Source: JBBKWG01 sp037968835
GTDB lineage: Bacteria; Pseudomonadota; Alphaproteobacteria; Rhodobacterales; Rhodobacteraceae
Length of the DNA stretch: 6,395 nt
NCBI GenBank assembly: GCA_037968835.1
Contig: JBBKWG010000052.1
Span: 1-6,395 of the forward strand
Reading direction: 5' to 3'
The notes under the pieces are model-generated. The model saw nothing but the letters and a program-made list of their open reading frames with translations, was not told where the DNA came from and ran no database searches. Both the position numbers and the translations under genes were made by a program. Shown one piece after another: positions 5,879-6,395 of this stretch. The first letter of the stretch is position 1; every line of letters starts with the position of its first letter.

Positions 5879-5883
5879 CTCCT
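5879..5883 (-). promoter_or_regulatory. Ribosome binding site of the corrinoid protein gene
   Basis: Minus-strand AGGAG lies eight bases before ATG 5870 and settles the start. It is only three bases beyond the 3' arm of the leader stem at 5887-5892, so folding of the leader could influence access to it. Confidence 0.75.
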
Positions 5884-5886
5884 GGT

Positions 5887-5937
5887 AAATCGCTCGCCCG
5901 GTTTATGACGTTATCACGCGAGTTTAAATGCCGATTT
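5887..5937 (-). promoter_or_regulatory. Potentially folded leader upstream of the corrinoid protein gene
   Basis: Two nested complementary pairs lie in the 78-base gap: AAATCG (5887-5892) with CGATTT (5932-5937), and directly inside it CTCGC (5893-5897) with GCGAG (5918-5922). In the transcript they would make stems that stack on the 3' side, with a 9-base bulge on the 5' side and a 20-base loop. The 3' arm ends three bases before the Shine-Dalgarno. The layout does not match my recollection of cobalamin, SAM-II or SAM/SAH riboswitches. It could also serve the end of the upstream esterase transcript, though there is no T-tract. Confidence 0.3.
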
Positions 5938-5948
5938 GCGACGCAATC

Positions 5949-6395
5949 CTATACTTGGGCGACGTTGCGGCGTCGCCCGACCGCGCCAAGCAGGACAATG
6001 CCGCCAAGTGCCAGGCCAACACCGCCGGGAAGTGGAACCGGCGTGATGTTGTCGCTCACCAGATCCGCGATTAATCCGTGCACCTTTTCGGTCGGGTGAA
6101 TGTCGTCGTAGAACACGAACTGGTCGGGATCGCTCTGGCACGCGATGGGATTGGACAGGCAGGTTTCCATCGTGTTCGTGAAACCGTAGGCGTCGCCGTC
6201 GCCCAGCACCTCGATGAACAGCGAATTCACGTCGAAGTAGGTCGCGTTCAGGCCGGGAAAGGCCAGTTCGAGGTTCATCAGGCTGTTCTGAAGCGCCAGA
6301 TTATACTGACCGATGGCGCCGCTCACCTGCGGCTCAAGCGGAGAGCCGACGATGGCGGGCAGCTTGCCGAGATCGGGAAGCCCGAACACCAGAAA
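5949..6395 (-). CDS. SGNH/GDSL-type esterase with VPLPA-CTERM sorting tail (5' end missing)
   Basis: The frame is open to the right edge, so the N-terminus, signal peptide and catalytic Ser/Gly/Asn blocks are outside the window; 148 C-terminal residues are visible. They start with FLVFGLPDLGKLPA, a stretch typical of phospholipase/lecithinase-type GDSL enzymes after the Asn block. The last catalytic block is DDIHPTEK (97-104), with D97 and H100 as the expected Asp-x-x-His pair. The protein ends in VPLPGG (120-125), a hydrophobic helix (about 126-140) and the basic cluster RRR (141-143), the three-part VPLPA-CTERM signal recognised by an exosortase. The mature enzyme is therefore predicted to be secreted and processed at the cell envelope. 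C79 and C86 may form a disulfide. The substrate is unknown; ester or lipid hydrolysis follows from the family. Confidence 0.88.
   Translation of the reverse strand, partial: FLVFGLPDLGKLPAIVGSPLEPQVSGAIGQYNLALQNSLMNLELAFPGLNATYFDVNSLFIEVLGDGDAYGFTNTMETCLSNPIACQSDPDQFVFYDDIHPTEKVHGLIADLVSDNITPVPLPGGVGLALGGIVLLGAVGRRRNVAQV

Noticed and set aside
4398..5888. A 496-codon open frame on the plus strand spanning the DUF1638 and corrinoid genes
   Set aside because: It is antisense to two well-supported genes, its translation is Arg/His/Gln-rich with no recognisable motifs, and long antisense frames are common in GC-rich coding DNA.

Overview
This window looks like a chromosomal segment of a marine-type alphaproteobacterium, most likely a member of the Rhodobacteraceae (roseobacter group). 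The DNA is GC-rich with a strong third-position GC bias, and the genes are tightly packed with 4-base overlaps. The gene set (purM-purN-rnd, a free-standing SufE, a corrinoid protein next to a DUF1638 protein, and a VPLPA-CTERM protein) fits that group. This placement rests on gene content and style, not on a marker-gene comparison.

Layout. 1-1943, plus strand: the 3' end of purM, then purN, then rnd (ribonuclease D), tightly spaced and probably co-transcribed. 1940-3459, minus strand: a lipoprotein gene followed by an AbrB-family membrane protein gene. The latter meets rnd tail to tail at a shared CTAG in which both stop codons overlap. 3460-3587 is a divergent intergenic region with an 8-bp inverted repeat. 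3588-4016, plus strand: sufE. 3974-4315, minus strand: a small secreted single-span membrane protein whose 3' end lies antisense within the end of sufE. 4413-5870, minus strand: a B12-binding corrinoid protein followed by a DUF1638 protein, separated by a strong GC-rich hairpin. 5949-6395, minus strand: the C-terminal part of an SGNH/GDSL-type esterase ending in a VPLPA-CTERM sorting tail, running off the right edge.

How the genes work together. PurM and PurN act in de novo purine synthesis. RNase D trims stable RNA 3' ends. SufE relays sulfur for Fe-S cluster assembly. The corrinoid protein is a methyl carrier and needs partner methyltransferases and a reactivase that are not in the window; DUF1638 genes are recurrent neighbours of such proteins. 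In roseobacters it may serve a split methionine synthase or a methylamine/betaine-type methyltransferase; the window alone cannot decide. The esterase tail implies that the host encodes an exosortase.

Most notable points: the corrinoid-DUF1638 pair with a Cys/His-rich DUF1638 protein and folded RNA on both sides of the corrinoid gene; the lack of a usual start codon where the AbrB-family protein should begin, with a CTG in a CTGA overlap as candidate; the inverted repeat between the lipoprotein gene and sufE; and the antisense tail overlap of sufE with an unrecognised membrane protein. No RNA genes, insertion sequences, CRISPR arrays or phage genes were seen.
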